Source: Nocardioides sp. L-11A (GTDB taxonomy: Bacteria > Actinomycetota > Actinomycetes > Propionibacteriales > Nocardioidaceae). From it: a stretch of DNA of 64,000 bases. The stretch's first letter is position 1; the number at the start of each line of letters is the position of its first letter. Shown piece by piece: positions 26,051-33,547 of this stretch. Position numbers and translations under genes: made by a program. Below the pieces are notes generated by a model that saw only the letters and a program-made list of their open reading frames with translations, was not told the DNA's origin and searched no databases. Location: assembly GCA_029961745.1 (NCBI GenBank), contig CP124680.1:3906001-3970000 (forward strand), in the 5' to 3' direction.

Positions 26051-27531
26051 CGCAGCGGGCCTCTCGTCTCGTGGCGGGCCAGGGCCCGGGTGGCGTGGTC
26101 GGCGGCGGCGCGCAGCCGTGGCGCCGCGTCGGGTGCGAGGGTGCGGTCCAGGACGGGGCGCAGATAGCGGTCGCGGTCCTCGGTCAGCAGCGCGGCGAGC
26201 AGCTCGTCGACCGGGCGCGCGGCCTGGCGGGCGCTGCGGATCGCCCTGCGGGCGCGCGGGCCGAGCCCCTTGCCGGGCCGGCTGAGATCCTCGGCGCTCC
26301 AGTCGAGCAGCGCGCTGCCGTGGGCGGTGGCGCGCAGCTCCGTGCTGGCGCGCTCGGCCGCCCGCCAGGCGTGGTCGACGAGGAGTCGCTCCAGGGCGAG
26401 ATCGGCGGAGAGGTCGGGCGAGAGGACCGCGCCGCGGTCGACCCGGTCGGTGACCACGGACTGCGTGGCGAGGAGCTGCGGTACGGCCTGCTCCAGGGCG
26501 GCGAGCTCGTCGGCGTAGACCCGGTCGGCCACGCTCAGCAGCTCCGCGATCGCCTCGACCTGGCGTGCGGCCGCCTCGGCGACGGCGGCGGCGACCGTGA
26601 CGGCGTGGCGGACGGCGCCGGTGACGGTCCGCTCGGCGGCCGCCGTACGCGCCACGGGGTCGGCGGCGAGCGCGTCGATCCAGGTCCGCATCGGGCGCAC
26701 CAGGTCGGGCGGCAGCAGCGCCGGGTCGTCGAGGTCGGCCTGCTCGACGAGAAAGACGTGGTCGGCCGGCACCCTCCGCTCGGCGGCCATCCGGCGCAGG
26801 TCGGGGACCACGGTGGCGCGGTCGGCCGTCGGGATCCGGTTCAGCACGACGGCGATCGAGGCGCCCCGCTCCACGGCGAGGTCGAGGTGCCGCCAGGACA
26901 GCCGGTCGGAATAGCGCGCCGCGGAGGTCGCGAACAGCAGGACGTCGGCGGCCGCGATCAGCTTGCGCGCCAGGGCGCGGTTGTCGTCGTCGACCGAGTC
27001 GAAGTCGGGCGCGTCGAGGATCGCGATCCCGCGGGGCACGGTCGGCGCGGACACCAGCCGGACGCTGTCGTGGTCGCCGGTCGAGCCGGTGACGCGGCGC
27101 AGCCCGGGCAGGATCCGCTCGTCGCGGAACCAGGATCGGTCGGCGGGGTGATGCGCCAGCACCGGCGATCGGGTGGTCGGCCGGAGCAGGCCCGGTGTCG
27201 TCACGGTGTGACCGACCAGGCTGTTGACGAGGGTCGACTTGCCGGCGCCGGTCGGGCCGGCGACGACGACGAGGACCGGTGCTGTCCGCTCGGCCAGCCG
27301 GGGCAGCACCTGGTCGGCGAACCGGTCGATCGTGTGGCTGCGCTCGTCGCGCACCTCCGCCACGCCGGGGAGGTTCAGCGGCAGTCGGGCCTCGGTCAGT
27401 GCGCGCTGCAGTGCGGTCGCCGCTGCCAGGAGTCGGGGCTCCGGGCTCCCGGCGCCGGAGCCGCGGATCGCGTCGGTCCACTCGGCGCCATCGCGCGCCG
27501 GACGGGCCTCACTGACCGCTGCCGCGACCAT
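26047..27531 (-). CDS. Dynamin-like GTPase (first of a pair)
   Basis: The 494-residue protein has P-loop GPTGAGKST (92-100), G3-like ILDAPDFDS and a weak G4 (NRIP). The rest is a long helical stalk with no strong membrane segment, so it may need its partner for membrane binding. Paired dynamin-like proteins of unequal membrane character are known from Streptomyces sporulation division. Its ATG lies 23 nt inside the coiled-coil gene's end. A later start is possible. Confidence 0.72.
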   Translation of the reverse strand: MVAAAVSEARPARDGAEWTDAIRGSGAGSPEPRLLAAATALQRALTEARLPLNLPGVAEVRDERSHTIDRFADQVLPRLAERTAPVLVVVAGPTGAGKSTLVNSLVGHTVTTPGLLRPTTRSPVLAHHPADRSWFRDERILPGLRRVTGSTGDHDSVRLVSAPTVPRGIAILDAPDFDSVDDDNRALARKLIAAADVLLFATSAARYSDRLSWRHLDLAVERGASIAVVLNRIPTADRATVVPDLRRMAAERRVPADHVFLVEQADLDDPALLPPDLVRPMRTWIDALAADPVARTAAAERTVTGAVRHAVTVAAAVAEAAARQVEAIAELLSVADRVYADELAALEQAVPQLLATQSVVTDRVDRGAVLSPDLSADLALERLLVDHAWRAAERASTELRATAHGSALLDWSAEDLSRPGKGLGPRARRAIRSARQAARPVDELLAALLTEDRDRYLRPVLDRTLAPDAAPRLRAAADHATRALARHETRGPLR

Positions 27532-28513
27532 GGTGACCCTGGCGCCGGAACATGGAGCCGAGCTGCCGATCCTGCGGCTGGCCCGCGCCGCCCGGATCGT
27601 CCGGACCCTCCGGACCGCCCCGGTCGTCCGGCTCGTCCGGCTCGTCCGGGTCGTCCCGCTCGTCCGGGTCGTCCGGGTCGTCGACGCCGTCGGGATCGCC
27701 GGGGCCGTCGTCGCCCTGGTCGTCGCGGTCGTGGGCGTCATCGGTGAACACCTGGTCCTCCGGATCGCCGTCGGCCGCCGCGCCCACCTCGCCCGCGCCG
27801 TCCGCGCTGTCCGCGCCGTCCGAGCCGTCCGGCACCTCCGCGGCGGGGTTCTCGTCGAGCAACCGCCTCATGGCCGTGCCGGCGTCGTCGAGCCGCGTCC
27901 GGACGGCCGCCGCGGCGGCGGTCAGATCGGCGATGGCCTCACCCACCTCCTCGCCGAGCTCGGTCGCCCGGTCGAGGACCAGCCGGGCCTCGGTCCGGAT
28001 CGCCTCCGCGTCGCGCTGCGCGCCCTCCGCCGCCTCGGCGACATAGCTCCGGGCGGTCTCCTCCGCCTCGGCCATCGAGGTCCGCAGCGCCTCGGCCCGG
28101 ATGGTGTCGGCGTCGCGCCGCGCCGTGGCGGCCAGGTCGGCCGCGAGGGCGTCGACCTTGGCGCGCTGGGCGGCGGCCCAGCCGGCGATCTCCTGGCGGG
28201 TGCGCTCGGCGGCGTCGCGCGCCTCGAGCACGATCCGCTCGGCCTCCTCGCTCGCCTCCTCCCGCGCCTGGCTGGCGAGCGTGAGCATCGCCTGGGCCTC
28301 ACGATGGGCGCCGCGGGTGGCCCGCAGCGTCGCGGCATGCTCCTCCGCGTCGGCGGCCACCGCCGTGACGTCCGGCTCGGCGGCGGGCGAGCCGGGCGGC
28401 TGCAGGTCGGACAGCACCTGGTCGAAGGCGCGTGCGGCCTCGTCACCGGTGGACTCGGGAGACACATCCGCCTGCGGCTCACCCTCTGCTGCGGACCGGG
28501 ATCGACTGAACAT
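27509..28513 (-). CDS. Coiled-coil protein with acidic DP-rich tail
   Basis: The 334-residue protein begins MFSRSRSAAEGEP. Residues about 60-220 form a long coiled coil rich in Ala, Glu and Arg (AREEASEEAERIVLEARDAAE), as in DivIVA-like or stalk proteins. The last third is low-complexity acidic, with repeated DDPD/DEPD units, ending in FRRQGHHGRGSG. There is no membrane segment. It lies directly before the dynamin-like pair and may be their scaffold. The ATG was chosen over the TTG two codons upstream. Motif D places a leaderless start here. Confidence 0.7.
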   Translation of the reverse strand: MFSRSRSAAEGEPQADVSPESTGDEAARAFDQVLSDLQPPGSPAAEPDVTAVAADAEEHAATLRATRGAHREAQAMLTLASQAREEASEEAERIVLEARDAAERTRQEIAGWAAAQRAKVDALAADLAATARRDADTIRAEALRTSMAEAEETARSYVAEAAEGAQRDAEAIRTEARLVLDRATELGEEVGEAIADLTAAAAAVRTRLDDAGTAMRRLLDENPAAEVPDGSDGADSADGAGEVGAAADGDPEDQVFTDDAHDRDDQGDDGPGDPDGVDDPDDPDERDDPDEPDEPDDRGGPEGPDDPGGAGQPQDRQLGSMFRRQGHHGRGSGQ

Positions 28514-28517
28514 GTGC

Positions 28518-28547
28518 AACTAGTGCGCCGGGCCAGCCGATTGATCC
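28518..28547 (-). promoter_or_regulatory. Promoter-like motif, copy D (before the acidic coiled-coil gene)
   Basis: On the minus strand GGATCAA (28547-28541), 14 nt, then GCACTAGTT (28526-28518). The ATG at 28513 begins exactly 13 nt after the first base of GCAC, the same distance as in copy A. The box overlaps the stop codon of the upstream small coiled-coil gene. Confidence 0.5.
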
Positions 28548-28933
28548 GGTACGGCGCGAATCGGTTCCCGGCTCCCCGGCTGCTCCGCCCGGACCGACGC
28601 TCCGGCCCGGGTCTGCACCCGGATCGACTCCCGCGCGGCCGCCAGCAACTGCTCGCTCTCCTGGATCGCCGCGGCGACGATCCGCTGGGCTTCGCGATCG
28701 GCCTCGGACAGCCGTGCCGTCACGAGCCGGACCACCGTGCTGCGCAGCCGCTGCGCCTCCCCCGACACCAGGCCGAGCAGGCGGTGCGCCTCGGTCCGGT
28801 CGGCTGCTCCCCCGCGCTCGAGCCGGTCGATCAGCGCGTCGATCTCCCGGTGGGGGAAGCTCGGTGGCCAGCCGGCCCGCTCCTCGTCCCCCGCCCCCTC
28901 GCAGGCCGATCGCCCGCCCCCCTGCTGAACCAC
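28520..28933 (-). CDS. Small coiled-coil protein
   Basis: The 137-residue protein has a basic/acidic N-terminus and a central helix-loop-helix start (HREIDALIDRLERGG), then a coiled coil (about 55-110; EADREAQRIVAAAIQESEQLL). It resembles the DivIVA-type N-domain plus coil only loosely. I do not recognise a named family. It is the first gene of the coiled-coil/dynamin run, preceded by motif C. Confidence 0.65.
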   Translation of the reverse strand: MVQQGGGRSACEGAGDEERAGWPPSFPHREIDALIDRLERGGAADRTEAHRLLGLVSGEAQRLRSTVVRLVTARLSEADREAQRIVAAAIQESEQLLAAARESIRVQTRAGASVRAEQPGSREPIRAVPDQSAGPAH

Positions 28934-29009
28934 GTTCGAACCACTCCCTCGCGTGCCGGGGCACGGCCCCTCGACACCAGATCCGGACGCCGGTGACGGC
29001 GTCTCGGAT

Positions 29010-29039
29010 CACTGGTGCTCCCGGGACCGGGATTGATCC
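29010..29039 (-). promoter_or_regulatory. Promoter-like motif, copy C (before the coiled-coil/dynamin run)
   Basis: On the minus strand GGATCAA (29039-29033), 14 nt, then GCACCAGTG (29018-29010). The motif starts 3 nt after the CHAT gene's stop and points at the small coiled-coil gene, 77 nt away. GGATCA and TGATCC at its ends also form an inverted repeat. Confidence 0.55.
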
Positions 29040-29042
29040 GTG

Positions 29043-31664
29043 CTACCGGGCCGGGTCGGCGCGGCCCACGAAGCGGAACGCCCCCCAGTAGTAGGGATGC
29101 GGGTAGCGGCGGGCGACCTGGCGCCGGGCCCGGCGCAACGCGGCGGGCGGCTCGGCACCGCCGGCGAGGGCGGCGTAGAAGTGGGTCATCAGCTCCAGCG
29201 TCACCTCGTCGTCGACGACCCACAGCGCCGCCACCACGCCGCGGGCGCCCGCGGCGAGGCAGGCCGACACCAGACCCATCGGCGCACTGGTGTGGTCGGA
29301 CGAGCGCCCCGAGCTGCAGGCGCTCAGCACCACGACCGCGTCCTCGAGAGCGACCCGACCGGCCGCGATGTCACGGGCCCGCAGCCAGCCGTCGGCGAGT
29401 CGCAGACCGGAGGACAGCGGGTCGTCGTGGCGGAACACCCCGTGACAGGCGAGGTGGACGACGTCGACGCCCCGGGCGCGTGTCCCGAGCGCGGCCAGGG
29501 TCGCCTCCTCCGCGACGAGCACCTCCGCCGCCGGGAGGTGGCCCTGGATCATCGCCGCCTCCCGCTGGATGGAGGGCGCGTTCTCGTCGGGCACGGCCAG
29601 CACCAGCGCGGTCAGCTCGGGAGCCTTTGTGGGCGTCGGCTCGGGGGGCAGCAGCGGGCGGGCGAGGCTTGCGTACCACGGCCCCACCTCGTCGAGCAGA
29701 GCGTCGAAGGGGACGGCGTGCAGGTGCCGGTGCCCGACCACGGGGAGCTCGTCGTCGAGGTCGGCCAGCAGCTCCACCACGGGCGCCAGGAGCAGGTCGA
29801 AGAGCCCGTCCAGTGCGGCCGAGGAGGTGAACCCGGGCAGGACGCGGCCGCCGGGAGCCATCAGCGTGCACTCCTGCTGCCAGGCGTTGACCAGACGCCG
29901 ACTGCTCTCGGCGGTGCGCGGCAGCACCCGCGCGTCCACGTGACCGTCGCGCAGGACGAACACGACCACGTCGTCACCGGCGACGTAGTACTCGACGAGG
30001 GAGCCGCCCGGAAGACTCGGCAGCGTCTCCTCGGCATCGCCGGCGGCGACCGGGGCCGGAGCGATGGCGTCGGAGAGGAGGCGCTCCAGGCGGCGACGGC
30101 GGCCGTCGCCGGGGACGTCGGAGATCCCGGGCCCGGAGCCCGGGGAGCCGACCACCGGCGCGGCACGCGGCCGGTCGAGCGTCGCCGCCTTGGCCGCGCG
30201 GACACGGCGCAGCGCCTCCACCCGGCCGGCGTGGTCACCGCGCTGCAGGAGCAGCAGGATCAGCTCGTCGGTCGCCTCGGTGAGCGAGGGGCACCCGACG
30301 CTGGTGCGGTGCCCGAGGCGCTGGGCCCAGCCCCGGCCCACGCTCAGCACCCGGCGCAGGGAGGCCACCGCCTGCGCGACCTGGCCGGTACGACGCTCGT
30401 GGCGCGCCCGGGCGAGGAGGACGTCGGCCCGCAGCTCGGGCGTGCCCAGCCCGGCCGCCCGGGAGGCGGCGGCGTCCAGCAGGGCGGCGGCGGCGTCGGG
30501 CTCCGCGACCCGGGCCGCGAGCACCCGGGCCCGGACCACGACGAGCGGCGGCGTGTCGTCGACCTCCGCGGCGATCACCCGGTCGCAGGTGATCCGGCAG
30601 GACTCGGCGTCCCCGAGGGCCCACGCGACCTCGGCCCGGAGCAGCCAGGAGTGGATCCGCATCAGCCTGCTGCCGCAGTCGCCGAAGAGACGCTCCGCGA
30701 CGTCGAGCTCCGCGGCCGCGGCCCGATGCCGGCCCCAGGCCAGGGAGGCGCGGGCACACGCCAGAGCGGCGCGGGCGGAGCACTCGACCGCCCCGATCCG
30801 CATGAACACCTCCTCGGCGGCGCAGGCCTCCGCGTGCGCCTCGGCGGCGAACCCCGACCGCAGCAGCGCATCGGAGCGGACGAGGGCGTGCAGAGCCACG
30901 TGCCACTGCGTCTCGGGGAGCTCGGCGGCCAGGCAGTCGAGCACCTCGAGCGCCCGGGCGACCTGGCCCGTGGCGGAGAACGCCTCGGCCACGAGCGCGG
31001 CCGCGACGGTGGCCCGGTGCCCCTGGCCGGAGGCCTCGTAGGACACCCGGGCCCGGTTCAGCTCCAGCAGCGCGTTGTGGGGCAGCCCCGCGTCGAGGGC
31101 GGCCCGGCCCCGGCTGAGCTGCACCTGGGCGATGCTGTCGGCGTCGCCCAGGGCGCCGTACAGGTTCTCGGCGGCGTCGTACTGCCGCAGCGCCGCGGCG
31201 ACCTGACCGCGGCCGGCACGGGCGTCGGCGAGCTGACGCTGGACCAGCGCGCCGAGCGCGGTGACCCGGGTGTCCTCGTGGGGGATCCGCCCCAGGTCGG
31301 CCTGGAGCCGCAGCAGCCCGGCCTCGGCGGCCTCGAACTCCCCCACGAGCAACTGCACCTCGCTCGCCCCGGCGGCGGCGCGGACCGCCTCGACGGACTG
31401 GTCGGCGGCGAGCCAGTTGCGGCGCGCGCTGCGATAGGCGGCGGCCGCGGTGCCGAGCTCGCCGCCGGCGACGGCGAGGTCGCCACGGACCATGTCGATC
31501 GCCGCCAGCCGGGCGGCATCGCGCTGGCCGTCGAGGCCGTCCTCGGCACACTCGATCAGCTCGCGGCATCGCGCGACGTCGCGGTTCAGCCAGCGCCCGG
31601 CCTCCCTGATCAGCTCGTCGATCTCCGCCCCGGCCCCTGCCGCGGCGTGTCTCGCGATGCTCAT
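29043..31664 (-). CDS. TPR-CHAT protein, putative caspase-like protease
   Basis: The 873-residue protein. Residues about 10-560 are alpha-helical TPR-like repeats (many A-x-G/A-x-Y pairs, e.g. AALRQYDAAENLYGALGD). The C-terminal part (about 590-870) is a CHAT domain. The catalytic His741 is in HLACHGVF and Cys783 in LSACSSG; the supporting GHRHLHAVPFDAL loop is present. CHAT proteases cut protein targets after activation through the repeats, as in separase, bacterial gasdermin loci and type III-E Craspase. The gene ends an ECF sigma - small protein - CHAT set. The start was taken at MSIARHAAAG, 10 nt after the previous stop. Target unknown. Confidence 0.85.
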   Translation of the reverse strand: MSIARHAAAGAGAEIDELIREAGRWLNRDVARCRELIECAEDGLDGQRDAARLAAIDMVRGDLAVAGGELGTAAAAYRSARRNWLAADQSVEAVRAAAGASEVQLLVGEFEAAEAGLLRLQADLGRIPHEDTRVTALGALVQRQLADARAGRGQVAAALRQYDAAENLYGALGDADSIAQVQLSRGRAALDAGLPHNALLELNRARVSYEASGQGHRATVAAALVAEAFSATGQVARALEVLDCLAAELPETQWHVALHALVRSDALLRSGFAAEAHAEACAAEEVFMRIGAVECSARAALACARASLAWGRHRAAAAELDVAERLFGDCGSRLMRIHSWLLRAEVAWALGDAESCRITCDRVIAAEVDDTPPLVVVRARVLAARVAEPDAAAALLDAAASRAAGLGTPELRADVLLARARHERRTGQVAQAVASLRRVLSVGRGWAQRLGHRTSVGCPSLTEATDELILLLLQRGDHAGRVEALRRVRAAKAATLDRPRAAPVVGSPGSGPGISDVPGDGRRRRLERLLSDAIAPAPVAAGDAEETLPSLPGGSLVEYYVAGDDVVVFVLRDGHVDARVLPRTAESSRRLVNAWQQECTLMAPGGRVLPGFTSSAALDGLFDLLLAPVVELLADLDDELPVVGHRHLHAVPFDALLDEVGPWYASLARPLLPPEPTPTKAPELTALVLAVPDENAPSIQREAAMIQGHLPAAEVLVAEEATLAALGTRARGVDVVHLACHGVFRHDDPLSSGLRLADGWLRARDIAAGRVALEDAVVVLSACSSGRSSDHTSAPMGLVSACLAAGARGVVAALWVVDDEVTLELMTHFYAALAGGAEPPAALRRARRQVARRYPHPYYWGAFRFVGRADPAR

Positions 31665-31674
31665 GTCCGGGCGC

Positions 31675-32271
31675 TCAGCGACGCAGGTCGAGGGTCGCCC
31701 GCACCCGGGTCGCCCCGGCCGTGAGCCACAGCTCGTCGACGTCGACCGGCACCCCGCGGGCATCGAACCTGCCGTCGGGCGTGGTCCGGACCGCGCGGCG
31801 CAGGTCGCCGTGGGCGAGGAACGCGAGGTCCACGCCGCCCGTCCCCGGAGTCGGCATGACCAGGCCCTGGACATCGACCTCGCCGACGCCTGCCCCGGTG
31901 GCGTCGAGGACGAACCGGCCGAGCTCGCTGTCGAAGGCCAGGTGGACACCGCCGTCGTCACCGGATCTCACGCCGGCAGCGAGACCCGAGCGCGCGTCGT
32001 GCAGCAGCCACGCGTCGGACCAGCCGTCGGTGTGCGTCGGGCGGTGCAGCTGGTCGAAGACGCCACGCAGCCGGGCACTGAGGTCGGCCGGCGGCTGGCT
32101 CAACGGCATCGAGCCGGCCGCGGCGAGGAAGTCGCGGATCCACGCGACGCTGGCGGAGGTGGCCGGATCGCCGGAGTCGACGTACGCCGCGACCGCGGCG
32201 GCGGCCTCGTCGGAGAGGCGGCCCTCGACCCAGTCGAGCAGCTCGGCGAAGGTCGGCCGGGCGGTCATCAT
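31675..32271 (-). CDS. Small protein between sigma factor and TPR-CHAT, anti-sigma-like N-terminus
   Basis: The 198-residue protein has no named family that I can assign. The first 55 residues (FAELLDWVEGRLSDEAAAAV) look like the helical anti-sigma domain seen in zinc-binding anti-sigma factors, but the His/Cys zinc ligands are missing. The remainder (about 90-198) is beta-rich, with VDVQGLVMPTPG and DARGVPVDVDELWL. It overlaps the sigma gene by ATGA and is directly followed by the CHAT gene. The position suggests an anti-sigma or a CHAT substrate. Two adjacent ATG codons could serve as start. Confidence 0.7.
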   Translation of the reverse strand: MMTARPTFAELLDWVEGRLSDEAAAAVAAYVDSGDPATSASVAWIRDFLAAAGSMPLSQPPADLSARLRGVFDQLHRPTHTDGWSDAWLLHDARSGLAAGVRSGDDGGVHLAFDSELGRFVLDATGAGVGEVDVQGLVMPTPGTGGVDLAFLAHGDLRRAVRTTPDGRFDARGVPVDVDELWLTAGATRVRATLDLRR

Positions 32272-32885
32272 GCCTCCTCCCCCATGATCGCGCGCAGCTT
32301 GTCGAGGCACCGGCCGCGCAGCGGCCCGATGCCTCCGATGGACCGGCCGAAGCGCTGGGCGATCTCCGCGTAGCTCGGTGCGTCCGGCTCGAAGTAGAGG
32401 GCGACGAGGAGGTCCCGGCAGGTCCCGCCGAGAGTGGCGAGGGCGTCGTGCAGGGCGGTCGTCGTGGCCCAGTCGGCGAAGGGATCGGTGGCGCCCTCGG
32501 GCGCGGCCTCGAGCGTCGTGGTGCGTCGACTGAGGTTGCGGGTGCGCCAGGCCTGGCGACGAGCCACGGTCATCAGCCAGGAGGCGATCTTCTCGTCGTC
32601 GCGGAGCCGGTCGAGCGCGTCGACCAGCGCCACGAAGGTGGCCTGGGTGACGTCCGCAGCGTCCTCCGCGCTGAGGCCGTTGCGCAGGGCCACCGTGTAG
32701 ACGAGCCGCTCGTAGCGGCCGACGAGCTGGTTCCATGCCTCCCCGTCGCGGCGTCGGCAGCGGCGCAGCAGATCGGTGTCGGTGACCACCTCGCCGCGGC
32801 GGCGATCCGCGCGATCAGGATGCGCGGACCGGCCGGGTGGTCGCAGCTCGGTGACGCGAGACGGGCGCTCGCTCAGTGACGTCAT
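32268..32885 (-). CDS. ECF-type RNA polymerase sigma factor
   Basis: The 205-residue protein. Region 2 is at about 50-115 (WNQLVGRYERLVYTVALRN, then the DVTQATFVALVDAL core) and region 4 at about 145-200 (YAEIAQRFGRSIGGIGPLRGR). A 35-residue basic N-terminal extension precedes region 2. The ATG at 32883-32885 was chosen; a GTG near residue 33 would give a more typical ECF length. It would direct RNA polymerase to its own promoter set, and motifs A-E are candidates. The two downstream genes overlap or abut it, forming one unit. Confidence 0.88.
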   Translation of the reverse strand: MTSLSERPSRVTELRPPGRSAHPDRADRRRGEVVTDTDLLRRCRRRDGEAWNQLVGRYERLVYTVALRNGLSAEDAADVTQATFVALVDALDRLRDDEKIASWLMTVARRQAWRTRNLSRRTTTLEAAPEGATDPFADWATTTALHDALATLGGTCRDLLVALYFEPDAPSYAEIAQRFGRSIGGIGPLRGRCLDKLRAIMGEEA

Positions 32886-33081
32886 GTCGGGTCCCCAGGA
32901 GAAAGTCGTGGAACGCACCCACATGCGTTCCGGGAAGGGAGAGCCCACGCCAGATACTGCTGCGATCCGCCCGAGAGAGCTGTCGGTTGGACCCGGCCGG
33001 CGCTGGCCCTCGGGTCGCTTTCGACCCTAAGCGGCGGATCGCGACGCCCACAAGCCTCCCGCCGGCTGTCCACAGCGCGCC

Positions 33082-33112
33082 GGATCAGACCGGTGCCCCG
33101 CGTGCACCAGTG
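33082..33112 (+). promoter_or_regulatory. Promoter-like motif, near copy E
   Basis: Plus strand GGATCAG (33082-33088), 15 nt, then GCACCAGTG (33104-33112). It differs from A-D by one base in the first box and by one extra spacer base. It lies between the sigma gene and the secreted-peptide gene and points to the latter, 300 nt away. An ATG at 33117 again lies 13 nt after GCAC, but its 74-codon frame does not look coding. Confidence 0.4.
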
Positions 33113-33324
33113 CTGCATGACCGTCTCCGCGCCCCGTCCCGGTCGGCCCCACGGAGCGGTCCGGTCCGGTCCACCCGGCTCCGGGCGACCGGTTCGACCC
33201 CGCTCCGGATCCGACCTCGGGCGCGAGCGCGCCGGCACGAGCACGGCTCCCGATTGCCGTGGCTCTTCTCGTGCCGGCGTCCGAGACAGGACCTTAGCAC
33301 CGGATTGCCCCCTCAGCATTCCGT

Positions 33325-33346
33325 GGTTGACCAAGATGTGACAACC
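33325..33346 (+). promoter_or_regulatory. Imperfect inverted repeat before the secreted-peptide gene
   Basis: GGTTGAC and GTGACAACC face each other across about 6 nt in an AT-richer stretch 65-86 nt upstream of the peptide ATG. A TTGACC hexamer inside it could be a -35 element. It is a candidate operator for the neighbouring XRE-TPR regulator. It is not known from any family that I can name. Confidence 0.35.
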
Positions 33347-33410
33347 TCGTTGGCAAATCCCGCGGTCGAGCACCCCGCCCGGTCGCACCTCCCCCCCGAA
33401 GGAGAACCCC

Positions 33411-33539
33411 ATGTTGAAGACCCGCAAGATCATCGCCGCCACCGCCGCCGCCCTCGCCGCCACGCTGGCGGTCGCGCTGGGCACGCCCTCCCAGGGCGCG
33501 TCGGTCGTGATGGCCGACCGGCCGTCCGGCTGCTGCTAG
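33411..33539 (+). CDS. Short secreted-peptide precursor, candidate signal peptide pheromone
   Basis: The 42-residue protein starts MLKTRKII after a strong ribosome site (GAAGGAGAACCCC then ATG). A positively charged start and a hydrophobic Ala-rich core (7-24) form a Sec signal peptide. The end reads SVVMADRPSGCC. Signal peptidase could cut after V-M-A at residue 35, leaving the seven residues DRPSGCC, or earlier at QGA. The stop is 8 nt from the stop of the convergent XRE-TPR regulator. Size, export and neighbour all fit a pheromone precursor read by a TPR-type receptor. No function has been shown. Confidence 0.72.
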   Translation: MLKTRKIIAATAAALAATLAVALGTPSQGASVVMADRPSGCC

Positions 33540-33547
33540 AGCACGCC

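Noticed and set aside
33117-33341. A 74-codon plus-strand frame starting 13 nt after motif E
   Set aside because: The product is Arg/Pro/Gly-rich with no signal or domain, third-position G+C is low for this genome, and there is no ribosome site. It is more likely leader sequence of the peptide gene.
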